NCBI RefSeq assembly: GCF_006516965.1
Contig: NZ_VHLH01000029.1
Location: 1 to 63,065, forward strand
Source: Pararhizobium mangrovi
GTDB taxonomy: Bacteria > Pseudomonadota > Alphaproteobacteria > Rhizobiales > Rhizobiaceae
Direction: 5' to 3'
DNA: 63,065 nucleotides
A program made the translations under genes and the position numbers. The notes beneath the pieces were generated by a model, which worked only from the letters and a program-made list of their open reading frames with translations, was not told the DNA's origin and made no database searches. Below, piece after piece: positions 33,151-42,286 of the stretch; within the stretch, counting starts at the first letter, position 1; each line of letters begins with the position of its first letter.

Positions 33151-34124
33151 GAGTCGGATCCTCCGGTCGGATGGAAGCAGCGGTAGCCATGATCACCCTG
33201 CCATTCGATGCCCGGCACGACGAGGCAGGCGTCGTCGGCGCGTAGACAGCGGGTGCGGAAACTGCAACCCTGCGGCAGCCGTGCAAGGCTCGGCGTCATG
33301 CCGGGAATCTGCGCCAGCGGCTTTCCGCGCGTGTTCTGGCTCGGCACGGAGGCGATCAAGCCACGCGTATAGGGATGGCGGGGCGCGGCAAGCACATCAT
33401 GGGCGCTCCCCGTCTCGACGATGCGTCCGGCATACATGACAGCGATCTCGTCTGCGAGGCGCGAGACGATGGCAAGATCATGGGTAATCCAGATGACCGC
33501 CGTGCGGTTTTCTTCCGCCAGCGTCTGGACCTGCGCGATGATCTGCGCCTGGATCGTCACGTCGAGGGCGGTCGTCGGCTCGTCGGCGATGATCAGGTCG
33601 GGCCGGTGAAGCATGGCGATGGCGATCGCCACGCGCTGACGCATGCCGCCCGAAAATTCGTGCGGATAGGCGGCAAGGCGTTCTTCCGGGCTCGAGATAC
33701 CCGCCTGGCCCAGCGCATCGCGCGAACGCTCGCGCGCCTCGCGATCCGGCACGGGTTCATGCGCTTTGATCGCCTCGATCATCTGCGTCCCGATCCGCAG
33801 CACGGGATTGAGCGTCATCATCGGATCCTGGAAGATCATCGCGATCCGACGGCCGCGGAGACGGCGCATCTCTTCGCCCTGAAGCTTCGCAAGGTCGGTG
33901 CCATCGAACAAGATGCTGCCGGAAACGATCCGACCCGGCCGGTCAACGAGTCCCATGATGGAGAAACCGGTCACGGACTTGCCGGACCCACTTTCCCCGA
34001 CGAGGCCGAGGATGCGGCCTCGATCGAGTTTCAGCGACACTTCATTGACTGCCCGCAAGCCGGCGGGCTTGCCATGGGCGGGAAACGCGGTGACGAGATT
34101 CCGTATGTCCAGCAATTGCGTCAT
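33147..34124 (-). CDS. Dipeptide/oligopeptide ABC transporter ATP-binding protein (DppD/OppD-like)
   Basis: The 325-residue ATPase has Walker A GESGSGKSV, signature FSGGMRQRVAIAIAM, Walker B LIIADEPTTALD and the C-terminal LPQGCSFRTRCLRADDAC region. It forms a heterodimer with the adjacent ATPase on the cytoplasmic face. The ATG at 34124 is one base away from the permease stop. Confidence 0.94.
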   Translation of the reverse strand: MTQLLDIRNLVTAFPAHGKPAGLRAVNEVSLKLDRGRILGLVGESGSGKSVTGFSIMGLVDRPGRIVSGSILFDGTDLAKLQGEEMRRLRGRRIAMIFQDPMMTLNPVLRIGTQMIEAIKAHEPVPDREARERSRDALGQAGISSPEERLAAYPHEFSGGMRQRVAIAIAMLHRPDLIIADEPTTALDVTIQAQIIAQVQTLAEENRTAVIWITHDLAIVSRLADEIAVMYAGRIVETGSAHDVLAAPRHPYTRGLIASVPSQNTRGKPLAQIPGMTPSLARLPQGCSFRTRCLRADDACLVVPGIEWQGDHGYRCFHPTGGSDS

Positions 34125-34125
34125 T

Positions 34126-35055
34126 CTAGACGTTCCGCGGATTGAGGATGTCGCGCAGCCGGTCGCCGACCAGGTTGATCGAGACGATCGTCAGCAAGAG
34201 CGCGATGCCCGGGAAGAAGCTGATCCAGTATAGCCCCGACAGGAGATACTGATACCCGTTGGAAATCAGCATGCCGAGCGACGGCTGGGTAACCGATGCG
34301 CCGAGGCCGAGGAAGGACAGCGTAGCTTCCAGGCTGATGGCGCGCGCCACTTGCATCGTGGAAATGACGATTACCGGCGCAAGGCAGTTCGGCAGCAGGT
34401 GGAAGAAGAGGATTCGCCACGTCGGCAGCTTCAGGCAGCGAGCCGCCTCGATATATTCCTTCTCGCGTTCGACGAGAGCCGTGCCGCGGACCGTACGGGC
34501 ATAGGTTGCCCATTCGGCGATAATAAGCGCGATGATCACGTTGGTTACGCCGTTGCCGAGCGCGGCGAGCATCATCAGCGCCATCAGGATCGTCGGGAAC
34601 GAGAGCTGGAGATCGACCAGCCGCATCAGGAAATTCTCGGTACGCCCACCGACATAGGCCGCAAAAAGCCCGATGAGGGTACCGATGCTTGCCGCCGCTA
34701 GAGCGGAGAGAACGCCGACGAGAAGCGAAGTACGCAGGCCGAAGAGAATGCCGGAGAAGATGCCGCGCCCCTGCCCGTCCGTGCCGAGCAGGAAGTGTGT
34801 ACCCATCATCGATTCCCCGCCAGGAGGCAGGCGCCCATCCATGATGCTGATCTGGTTTAGGTCGTATGGGTTCTGCGGGGCGATCTGCGGCGCAAAGACG
34901 GCGGCGAGAACGATCATCACCAGAAGGGCAAGGCCGACCACGGCGCCGGGCGAGGCGAAGAAAGAACGCCAGAGATGCCGCCCCTCTTCCGCCGGCGCTT
35001 CCGGCTGAGGCTCGACGATTGCACCGTCCGTGCTCTCTGCAAGATTTGGGTTCAC
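34126..35055 (-). CDS. Peptide ABC transporter permease (DppC/OppC-like)
   Basis: The 309-residue inner-membrane permease has the N-terminal OppC_N segment, about six membrane helices and the ATPase-contact EAA loop EYIEAARCLKLPTWRILFFH. GTDGQGRGIFSGILFGLRTS is the DppC-class periplasmic motif. The start is GTG at 35055. The stop lies 3 bp before the DppB-like gene's neighbour start, giving a tightly packed order. Confidence 0.93.
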   Translation of the reverse strand: MNPNLAESTDGAIVEPQPEAPAEEGRHLWRSFFASPGAVVGLALLVMIVLAAVFAPQIAPQNPYDLNQISIMDGRLPPGGESMMGTHFLLGTDGQGRGIFSGILFGLRTSLLVGVLSALAAASIGTLIGLFAAYVGGRTENFLMRLVDLQLSFPTILMALMMLAALGNGVTNVIIALIIAEWATYARTVRGTALVEREKEYIEAARCLKLPTWRILFFHLLPNCLAPVIVISTMQVARAISLEATLSFLGLGASVTQPSLGMLISNGYQYLLSGLYWISFFPGIALLLTIVSINLVGDRLRDILNPRNV

Positions 35056-35058
35056 AGT

Positions 35059-36033
35059 CTATCCCTCCGCGCCAATCCGGACGCGCGGATCCAGCAGCGT
35101 GTAAAGCACGTCGACGATGAAGTTCAGGCACACGAACAGCACAACCATCATCATCAGGTAAGCGACGACGATCGGACGATCGAGCATCTGGATGCTGTCG
35201 ATGATGAGCTTGCCGACGCCCGGCCAAGCGAAGATGCTTTCCGTGACGACCGAAAAGGCGATGAGCGATCCGAACTCGACGCCGATGACCGTGACCACAG
35301 GGATGAGCAGGTTCTTCAGGACATGGACGCGGACGATGCGGCCTTCGCGAAGCCCCTTGGCGCGAGCGAACTTGATATATTCCTGAGGTAGGATTTCCTG
35401 AACGCCGGCGCGGGTCAAACGCAGCACGAGCGACGTTTTGAAAAGCGCCAGGTTGAGCGCCGGCAAGAGCAAGTGGCGCAGACCGTCGAGGGTGAGGAAA
35501 GACCACTGGACACCGAAGAGTTCGGCCGTTTGCCCGCGCCCGTTCGAGGGCAGCCAGCCCAGTTGCACGGCGAAAATCAGGATGAACATCAACCCGACCC
35601 AAAACGTCGGCAACGAAAACCCGAAGATCGAACCCGTCATGATCAACCGGGAGATCGGCGAGCGAGGACGAAGCCCCGCATACATGCCAAGCGGGATGCC
35701 GATGACGATCGCGATGACCAGAGCGGAGACCGCAAGTTCGATGGTTGCGGGCAAGCGTTCCAGAATCACGTCGAGCGCCGGCCTACTGTAGACAAAACTG
35801 TTGCCGAAATTGCCGTGCAGAACGCCGGTAACGAAAACGAAATATTGGTCCCACAGCGGCTTGTCCAAACCGAGATGGGCAATGAGCCGAGCACGCTCCG
35901 CCTGGTTGGCGTCCGGATTGATCAGAATGTCGACCGGATTGCCAATGACGTTCACGCCGATGAAGACGATGATCGTCATCGCGACGATAACGAACAGAGC
36001 CTGGATCAGCCGGCGGACAATGGAAGCGAACAT
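35059..36033 (-). CDS. Peptide ABC transporter permease (DppB/OppB-like)
   Basis: The 324-residue permease begins with RRLIQALFVIVAMTIIVFIG and carries the DppB hallmarks LDKPLWDQYFVFVTGVLHGNFGNS and the EAA loop EYIKFARAKGLREGRIVRVH. Together with the DppC-like protein it forms the membrane channel. It follows the gamma-glutamyltransferase gene after 14 bp. Confidence 0.94.
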   Translation of the reverse strand: MFASIVRRLIQALFVIVAMTIIVFIGVNVIGNPVDILINPDANQAERARLIAHLGLDKPLWDQYFVFVTGVLHGNFGNSFVYSRPALDVILERLPATIELAVSALVIAIVIGIPLGMYAGLRPRSPISRLIMTGSIFGFSLPTFWVGLMFILIFAVQLGWLPSNGRGQTAELFGVQWSFLTLDGLRHLLLPALNLALFKTSLVLRLTRAGVQEILPQEYIKFARAKGLREGRIVRVHVLKNLLIPVVTVIGVEFGSLIAFSVVTESIFAWPGVGKLIIDSIQMLDRPIVVAYLMMMVVLFVCLNFIVDVLYTLLDPRVRIGAEG

Positions 36034-36047
36034 CCCGTAACCGCCGT

Positions 36048-37658
36048 TCAGCCGACCGAGATGGCCATGCCGTCGCGCTGCGGATCGGCCGCACCGCGCG
36101 AGATACCGTCATCGATACGAATGGCGTGCAACGCCGCGAAGGCATAAGTCTGAGGTGAGCGTGACACCGTATACCCCTCCTCGCGCATGGTCTTCTCGAC
36201 CGCGCGGGTGATGCGGTTGCAGATATCGAGCGTGTTCGAGACGCCGACGATGCGGGGTGCGGAGACGGCCTCGTGAATGCTCATGTCGAAATCGACCATG
36301 TTCATGATGCCCTGTGCCACGGTAGGCGCGATATAGCTTCCGCCCGGTGCGCCGATAACGATGAACGGCTCGTCGCCTCGAAACACGATGGTCGGTGCCG
36401 CCGAACTCGCTCGCCGTTTGCGCGGGGCGATCGATCCGGCGCGACCCGGCCGAGGATCGAAGCGGCTCATCGTGCCATTGTACATAAAACCCAGTCCTTC
36501 GGTGATCGCACCGGAGGGACTGCCGAGCGTGTGGGTCATCGCGACGGCGTTTCCGTCGCGGTCGATGACCGAGATATGAGTCGTGTCTCGCTGTGACAGG
36601 TCGAGACGCTCGACGCTAGCGCGCTCGCCCTTGCGGATGCTCTTTGCATGGGCGCGCGTGTTCTCGTCGGAAAGCAAGCGCTCCACGGGAACCTCCACAT
36701 AGGCGGGGTCCCCCATGTGGGCATCCTTGTCGCGGGTCATGCGTTTCATCGCTTCGAAGAGGATGCGCACATGCTCCGCGCCACCGTGGCGCATCTTCGC
36801 GATGTCGAAATTCTCCAGGATCCTAAGGAGCTCGAGCATCGGAAAGCCCGAGCCCGGCGGCGGGCTGGTGGCGATGCGATGGTCGCGATATGTCGCCTCG
36901 ACCGGGCGCGCCTTGCTGACTTCATATGCGGCAAGATCGTCGAGGTCGATCAGTCCGCCACTGGCCTTGAAATCGGCCGCGATCTGTTCCGCGATTTCGC
37001 CACGATAGAAGATGTCGGAGCCGCCGCTCTCGGCGACCCGTTCGAGCGTAGCGGCGAGATCGGCATTGACCAGTCGATCGCCGACGGACCGCAGCGATCC
37101 GTCCTCATGGAAATAGACCCGGCGGCCGGTTTGCGAGTAGGCAAGCTTGTCGCGTGTGTTCACCTGCCCGTCGGCGGTCTGTTCCTTCGTCCAGTACCAG
37201 TGCATGTGCGGACGGATCATGAAGCCGTCGCGGGCGATCCGGGCTGCAGGCGCGATCAGGTCCGCCCACTCAAACGTCCCGTAGTCGCGCAGCGCCGTCT
37301 CGTATCCCTTCAGCGATCCCGGCGTGCAACAGGCAAGATAGCCGATCTCGGAAATGTTGTCTTCGAGCACGAAGCCGAAGCCATCGCGGCTTTGGCCGAG
37401 AAGCTTGTCGAGCCACATGTCGGGCGTGGCGGCAGCAGGAGCGAGCGCATAGAATTCGAGAATCTCATGCACGCCGCGCTTCGGCATGTAGACCTGCATC
37501 GAGCCGAAGCCGCCGACTCCGCTCATCTGCGGGTCGACGACACCCTGAACGAAGGCGCAGGCGAGCGCTGCGTCGACGGCGTTGCCGCCGCGTTCGAGAA
37601 CTTCGGCGCCGGCCTCCACCGCCTCGGGCTGCGGCGCTACGATCGTGGCGTTCTTCAT
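36048..37658 (-). CDS. Gamma-glutamyltransferase family protein
   Basis: The 536-residue Ntn-hydrolase matures by self-cleavage. The likely catalytic Thr359 starts the small subunit in QRDTTHISVID. GGNAVDAALACAFVQGVVDP, CCTPGSLKGYE and VIGAPGGSYI are conserved family blocks. There is no signal peptide: the protein begins MKNATIVAPQPEAVEAGAEV, so the enzyme should be cytoplasmic, unlike periplasmic Ggt of enterobacteria. It removes gamma-glutamyl groups from peptides or conjugates. Its place inside a peptide-import operon suggests that it acts on what the transporter brings in. The start overlaps the hydrolase stop by 4 bp. Confidence 0.92.
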   Translation of the reverse strand: MKNATIVAPQPEAVEAGAEVLERGGNAVDAALACAFVQGVVDPQMSGVGGFGSMQVYMPKRGVHEILEFYALAPAAATPDMWLDKLLGQSRDGFGFVLEDNISEIGYLACCTPGSLKGYETALRDYGTFEWADLIAPAARIARDGFMIRPHMHWYWTKEQTADGQVNTRDKLAYSQTGRRVYFHEDGSLRSVGDRLVNADLAATLERVAESGGSDIFYRGEIAEQIAADFKASGGLIDLDDLAAYEVSKARPVEATYRDHRIATSPPPGSGFPMLELLRILENFDIAKMRHGGAEHVRILFEAMKRMTRDKDAHMGDPAYVEVPVERLLSDENTRAHAKSIRKGERASVERLDLSQRDTTHISVIDRDGNAVAMTHTLGSPSGAITEGLGFMYNGTMSRFDPRPGRAGSIAPRKRRASSAAPTIVFRGDEPFIVIGAPGGSYIAPTVAQGIMNMVDFDMSIHEAVSAPRIVGVSNTLDICNRITRAVEKTMREEGYTVSRSPQTYAFAALHAIRIDDGISRGAADPQRDGMAISVG

Positions 37659-38509
37659 GCTGCGCGCCTCCGGGCAAGGGTCTCTGCCAAAAAGTCCTTG
37701 ACGCGGTCGAGGACCTTCATGCGGTCGTGCGCGACCCCGGGCACTTCATCGAATGTGATATTCACCCCGGCGGCCTCAAAGGAACGCGCCAGCGTTCGCA
37801 GACGCTGCCCGCGCGTTTCTCCGGCGTCGTTTGCGCCATCCATCCAGTATTTTGATCCTTCTTTGTGGGTGATCTCCCACGTTTCCAGGTCCAGCCCGCC
37901 GACGACCATCTGCACCGGCACGCGGGCGAGCGCCTTGGCGTCGAAGGGCTTGCCGAAGCGTTCCGCGACGTCACGGATGCCGACCCACCAGTCGCGGCCT
38001 GGATCGAGCAGCGTCACCGAGCCCGGCGCGCCGATACTGGCCGCCCACAGCCGCTCGGGATGCAGGATGGCAAAGCGATGGGTGAAGTGCCCCCCGCCGG
38101 AAAAGCCGAACATCGCGAAGCGGCTCCAGTCCTGGCCGTATTTCTCGGCCATCTCTTCGACCATGGAGAGAAGGATGCTGTCGTAGCGGATGTCAGCTTC
38201 TTCGATGTATTTGTAGCCGGATCGCGCGCCGTCTCCCCTCACGTTCATCGGGAAGATCGGGCAGAGCACCGCGCAGTCGTGATAGCGGCCGAACTCGGCG
38301 AAGCCGTCGCGAAATTCGATGGCCGAGGTGCGGCCCGTCCCATGCACGGCGACAAGAAGATCGATCTTCCGCCCGTCGGAGGCAGCCGGCGGCACATAGA
38401 GAAGCATGTGGAAGCGCGGATCGAAGGATGACGCGAAGATCGCGGTATGACCGTAGTCATAGATGGCGCGCGCACGCGCCGCGGCCGCGGATGTGCCAAG
38501 TTCCTGCAT
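37655..38509 (-). CDS. Alpha/beta hydrolase (esterase/depolymerase-like)
   Basis: The 284-residue protein has the oxyanion motif AVHGTGRTS and the nucleophile elbow FGFSGGGHFTHR, with a late His in GVAHDRMKV. This fits the alpha/beta hydrolase fold close to PHB-depolymerase-like and feruloyl-esterase-like proteins. It has no export signal. The ATG at 38509 with GGGAAA upstream was chosen over an in-frame start 20 codons earlier. It lies between the binding protein and gamma-glutamyltransferase genes, so it probably processes the same imported substrate; the bond it cuts is unknown. Confidence 0.85.
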   Translation of the reverse strand: MQELGTSAAAARARAIYDYGHTAIFASSFDPRFHMLLYVPPAASDGRKIDLLVAVHGTGRTSAIEFRDGFAEFGRYHDCAVLCPIFPMNVRGDGARSGYKYIEEADIRYDSILLSMVEEMAEKYGQDWSRFAMFGFSGGGHFTHRFAILHPERLWAASIGAPGSVTLLDPGRDWWVGIRDVAERFGKPFDAKALARVPVQMVVGGLDLETWEITHKEGSKYWMDGANDAGETRGQRLRTLARSFEAAGVNITFDEVPGVAHDRMKVLDRVKDFLAETLARRRAA

Positions 38510-38549
38510 GGATTTCCCTTGAACGGAGAAGAAGGAGGATAGCCGGCGG

Positions 38550-40133
38550 TCAGGCCGGCTTGACCTCATATGCGAGCGTGTACTTGTCGCCGCGCGGCTC
38601 GTATTTGATCGTCTTCTTTGCGCCCATGACTACGTTCTCGTAGTGCATCGGCAAAAGATAGAGGTTGTTGAAAGTGATTTCCGAAACTTCCTCAAGGAGC
38701 GGCGTGCGCTTCTTCTCGTCGAGCGTACGGGTCGCCTCCTTGATCAAAGCATTGAGTCTCGGATCGTCCACGCCACCGGCATTATACCGACCGGTACCTG
38801 CCTTGGAATCGCGTTTGGCAACGAGCGCCAAAGCCGGATTCGAAACTTCGCCCGTGTTGATACCCCACGAAGCCAGATACACGCCGTATAACTTGTCGTT
38901 GTATTTCTCCGAATAGACCGCCCACGGCATCACGTTGACCTTTGTCTCGATACCAATGCGGGCAAGGAACTGGCCAACCGCCTGAAGCACCTGGCTGTCA
39001 TCGACGTAACGGCCAGATGGACCGTGCAGCGTCAGCCGAAACCCATCTTTCCAGCCAGCTTCGTCCAGCAGTTTCTTGGCTTGCTCCGGATCATACTTGA
39101 CGGGTTCGACGTCGTCGGAATGTCCGGCATATCCCTCCGCGACGAACTGGTGGGCGACGGTGCCGTTGCCTTCCATTACACGATCGACGATGGCCTTGCG
39201 GTTGATCGACATCAGCATAGCGCGACGGACTCGTTCATCCTTGAGCGGGTTCTTGTCGAGCGGCGAGCCGTCCTTGGCAGTGATGTCCGGTGTCTTGTCA
39301 CGCTCGATGTCCATTCCGAGAAACACGAGCCGTGTCGACTGGCCCCGGATGATATCGAACTTGCTGCTGCCCTTCACGCGGTCGATGCCCTGCGCGGGAA
39401 GGTTCTCGATGAGATCCGCATCGCCGGACAGCAGGTTCGCCAGACGCGCACCATTGTCGGGCAGGATGCGCAGCGTCACCAAGCTCCAGTGGGCCGGCCC
39501 TGCGAAATAGTCTTCGTTACGCGTAACCACCAGGCGATCGCCGGGCATATAGGACTTGTATTTGAACGGACCGGTGCCGACCGCCGCTTTACCGCTGTCG
39601 AACTCAGATACATCGGCTTTGGCGTACTTCGCGCTGATGATGCGAATGCGGCTCAGCGAGTTGAGGATCATCGGATCCGGCACAGTCGTCTCAACCACGA
39701 CGGTATGCGGATCCTTTGCGGTGACCTGCTTGATGTTGCGCGTGTAGGAGGCGAAGGACTGGCTCGGCTTGTCGCGTGCCCGCAGAAGCGAAGCCACCAC
39801 GTCTTTGGCGGTAAAATCGCTTCCGTCGTGGAACTTGACGTTCTTCCGCAGGACGAATTCCCAGTGCGTGTCGTCGGTATTGTTCCAATTGGTCGCGAGT
39901 TGCGGATTGTTCTCGGCCTTGCCGCCACGGTTGATCAGGCTGTCGAAGATGTGTCGGCTCGTCGCATTGTTCGGCGAATTGGACTGCTCGTGCGGATCGA
40001 GGGTGGTGAAGGGCGCGGCAACGCCGATGGTGAGAGCGGTATCCTTGGCCTTGGCGAGGCCTGGCATCGAGGCCGCTGCGGCCAGGATCAACGAGCCTCG
40101 CCCAAACTCGCGTCGCGTTATCGAGATACCCAT
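38550..40133 (-). CDS. Peptide ABC transporter substrate-binding protein
   Basis: The 527-residue SBP_bac_5 family protein carries a twin-arginine signal (ITRREFGRGSLILAAAASMP, cleaved near LAKA). Domain blocks are DPHEQSNSPNNATSRHIFDS, NVKFHDGSDFTAKDVVASL and VGTGPFKYKSYMPGDR. It delivers the ligand to the DppBC-like permeases in the periplasm. It is the first gene of the operon, 40 bp before the hydrolase gene, with a candidate promoter 74 bp upstream of its ATG. Confidence 0.93.
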   Translation of the reverse strand: MGISITRREFGRGSLILAAAASMPGLAKAKDTALTIGVAAPFTTLDPHEQSNSPNNATSRHIFDSLINRGGKAENNPQLATNWNNTDDTHWEFVLRKNVKFHDGSDFTAKDVVASLLRARDKPSQSFASYTRNIKQVTAKDPHTVVVETTVPDPMILNSLSRIRIISAKYAKADVSEFDSGKAAVGTGPFKYKSYMPGDRLVVTRNEDYFAGPAHWSLVTLRILPDNGARLANLLSGDADLIENLPAQGIDRVKGSSKFDIIRGQSTRLVFLGMDIERDKTPDITAKDGSPLDKNPLKDERVRRAMLMSINRKAIVDRVMEGNGTVAHQFVAEGYAGHSDDVEPVKYDPEQAKKLLDEAGWKDGFRLTLHGPSGRYVDDSQVLQAVGQFLARIGIETKVNVMPWAVYSEKYNDKLYGVYLASWGINTGEVSNPALALVAKRDSKAGTGRYNAGGVDDPRLNALIKEATRTLDEKKRTPLLEEVSEITFNNLYLLPMHYENVVMGAKKTIKYEPRGDKYTLAYEVKPA

Positions 40134-40206
40134 TGCATCACTCCCCGTTTTTCATCGCCTAAACTTTGTATCTCGACCGGCACTGCCAATGCCGATCATT
40201 TTCCCG

Positions 40207-40236
40207 AGTACAGCAAAGGGGTTTTCGGCTTGTCAA
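40207..40236 (-). promoter_or_regulatory. Candidate promoter of the peptide-import operon
   Basis: Read leftward, TTGACA (40236-40231) and TGTACT (40212-40207) are 18 bp apart. The binding-protein ATG is 74 bp downstream. The inverted repeat at 40251-40271 begins 14 bp upstream of the -35. Confidence 0.6.
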
Positions 40237-40250
40237 ACCGGAAAAACGTT

Positions 40251-40271
40251 GCGTATTAACTGGTGATACGC
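40251..40271. promoter_or_regulatory. Candidate IclR operator
   Basis: GCGTAT (40251-40256) and ATACGC (40266-40271) are perfect inverted arms with a 9-nt spacer, in the gap between the divergent IclR gene and the operon. It lies just upstream of the operon's -35, and a promoter-like pair for iclR (TTGCGT at 40249-40254, TTACGA at 40272-40277) overlaps it. One bound dimer could therefore act on both units. Confidence 0.5.
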
Positions 40272-40341
40272 TTACGACGCCTGATTTATCGCAGCCAATA
40301 CGACGTTGGGATGACAAGTTCAGAAGACGACTCGAACACCA

Positions 40342-41103
40342 GTGAATGAAGATAATCGCTATGTAATTCAATCTGTTGACGCGGCGCTGGTCGTGCTGAT
40401 GCAGGTTGCTCGACGGCCGGGATGCGGCGTTTCGGAGATCGCGCGCCGCGTCGGAGAGACGAAAGCAAAAACCTTCCGGCTGTTACGTACACTGGAACGA
40501 CACGCCATGGTGTTTTGCGACGCTTCGCACGGCTACCGGCTCGGTGACGCCATTCTCGTTCTCGGCACTGCCGCCTCCGGGCAGATCGATCTGGTCAAGC
40601 TGGCGAGCCCGATCATGGAGGATCTGGGGCTCAAGGTGAACGAGACGGTGCAACTTCGCCTGCGGGATGATGCCGAGGCGCTCTGCATCGCCAAGTTCGA
40701 ACCGTCACGGGATCTACGGGTGCACGCGGTGATCGGCAGGCGCAGGCCGCTCTACGCGGGCTCGAGCAAGGCGATCCTGGCGTTTCTTCCTCCGGCAGAG
40801 CGCGATCGCCAGCTTCCGGAGAAGCTGATCGCGTTCACCAGGAACACGTTGACACGGCGTGACCAGTTGGAAGAGGAGGTCCGCCGTATTCGGGCAGGCG
40901 GCTATTGCGTCAGCCGAGGCGAAGTGAGCGACCAGCTCGTTTCGGTCTCTGCGCCTGTCTTCGCTATCGACGGCAGCATCATAGCCTGCCTGAACATCGC
41001 GGCGCCATCGTTCCGAACACAAGATTCCGACATCAATCGGTTTATCAAGTTGGTGACGCAGGCCGCTGCTTCTGTATCAAGGGGACTGGGCTACACAGGC
41101 TGA
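40342..41103 (+). CDS. IclR family transcriptional regulator
   Basis: The 253-residue regulator has a winged HTH at the N-terminus (QSVDAALVVLMQVARRPGCG, SEIARRVGETKAKTFRLLRT) and the C-terminal IclR effector domain (AVIGRRRPLYAGSSKAILAF, YCVSRGEVSDQLVSVSAPVF, IACLNIAAPSFR). It starts at GTG 40342. It is divergent from the peptide-import/gamma-glutamyltransferase operon, the usual arrangement for a local regulator that senses the substrate or a breakdown product. Confidence 0.93.
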   Translation: MNEDNRYVIQSVDAALVVLMQVARRPGCGVSEIARRVGETKAKTFRLLRTLERHAMVFCDASHGYRLGDAILVLGTAASGQIDLVKLASPIMEDLGLKVNETVQLRLRDDAEALCIAKFEPSRDLRVHAVIGRRRPLYAGSSKAILAFLPPAERDRQLPEKLIAFTRNTLTRRDQLEEEVRRIRAGGYCVSRGEVSDQLVSVSAPVFAIDGSIIACLNIAAPSFRTQDSDINRFIKLVTQAAASVSRGLGYTG

Positions 41104-41593
41104 CGGTCTCAACGAAGGCTCAGAGCTTCTTGAGTCGTGAGGCATGCAAGGACTGATTTCCCCACTTCGCCGTCTGGACGTGCATGGCGAAAAAGCCAAC
41201 CAATCAAAGCCGTCCTGGTTTGTGATTGCATCGGCAGTTTTGGTGCCGGGTGCTGACAGTCCGGTTCTGGGTATCGCTCGGCGGTAAGCTGCCGTTCTGG
41301 ATCTGCCTCATCAGGCAAAGTTTTGCCTCGTCAGCTTGACGACCTATTGCAGCTATCGGCGTCACGCTGGCGACGAATTTGACCCTAAACGGACATTTGG
41401 AGCGTATGCCGATTCTTAGTTTCGTTAGGTTGAGCTCGGTCTTTGCGATGCCAGCGAGGTTCCTTTATAGCGCCGATGAAATAAGGGCAAATAGGAACGC
41501 GGTGAAGTAGCGGTCTGTCTTGCTGATCTCGTGGCGATTGTCCTTGGTATTGGCGCGGGTATGTATCTCATCGCACGCGGGGAGGTAAGCGAC
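41104..41593. other. Gene-free stretch with an imperfect palindrome
   Basis: No supported gene lies in these 490 bp between iclR and the HEPN gene. A small stem TGCCT-CATC-AGGCA (41304-41317) followed by AAAGTTTT sits inside a wider imperfect palindrome (41307-41334). It could end iclR transcription weakly. Short frames here lack coding character. Confidence 0.5.
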
Positions 41594-42286
41594 ATGAGAA
41601 AAACGGATCCGGATGATGTTCGCAACGACTTTGCTGCCGGGTTGGCAGACGTGGTCTCGTTTTATGACACGGCCTTCGCCGCCGTGACAGGGGACAAGGA
41701 TCGTACTCTGCTTGTTGAACACACGTTCCTTGCGGCCGCCGTGCTTTGGGAAGGCTACGTCAGCGATCTGCTCATCGCGTACATCAACCGCGACACGACC
41801 CGCTTCCGACAACACCTAAAAGACGCCCTCGAAGCGGGTATGAGTACCAAGCAGAAGACCATTTACACCAACTATGCCAGCCTCTCGGTGCCGGTGCATA
41901 TCAAGAAGGGCGACATAATTGAGCTCGTCGATGCCGGCGGCAACAACATCACATTCAGCCATTTTGGCGAGCTAATCGAAGCTGCGAACAGATGGCTTGT
42001 GCCTGCATCAGCGGGTCGGATCACAGGACGTACGGCAGCTCAGAAGGCGTCGGTTAACGCGTGGATCGCGATCCGCAATCACATCGCACATCGGTCAGAG
42101 CGATCAGGCAAAGCGATGAACGCTGCCCTGGCCAAGGGGGAGCTTCATGGCACCGGCTTGGGAAGAGTCGGTCCGAATGCAGTCAACCACGTCGGTTCAT
42201 TCCTGAAGTCCACGCCAGTCGGGATGCAATCGCCCCGCATCAAGCTGTACCTTGATGGTATGAGCGCAATCGCGGCCTTCATCTAG
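41594..42286 (+). CDS. HEPN-motif protein (RiboL-PSP-HEPN-like)
   Basis: The 230-residue protein has an Arg161-X4-His166 motif in AWIAIRNHIAHRSER, the metal-independent RNase signature of HEPN domains. It is preceded by an early helix HTFLAAAVLWEGYVSDLL with the acidic residue often seen in these folds. The layout resembles the RiboL-PSP-HEPN group found in conflict and stress systems. The ATG at 41594 has an excellent GGGGAGG 9 nt upstream, so the 21 codons before it are excluded. No cognate antitoxin of the MNT type is visible next to it. It is convergent with the giant nuclease-NTPase gene. Confidence 0.65.
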   Translation: MRKTDPDDVRNDFAAGLADVVSFYDTAFAAVTGDKDRTLLVEHTFLAAAVLWEGYVSDLLIAYINRDTTRFRQHLKDALEAGMSTKQKTIYTNYASLSVPVHIKKGDIIELVDAGGNNITFSHFGELIEAANRWLVPASAGRITGRTAAQKASVNAWIAIRNHIAHRSERSGKAMNAALAKGELHGTGLGRVGPNAVNHVGSFLKSTPVGMQSPRIKLYLDGMSAIAAFI

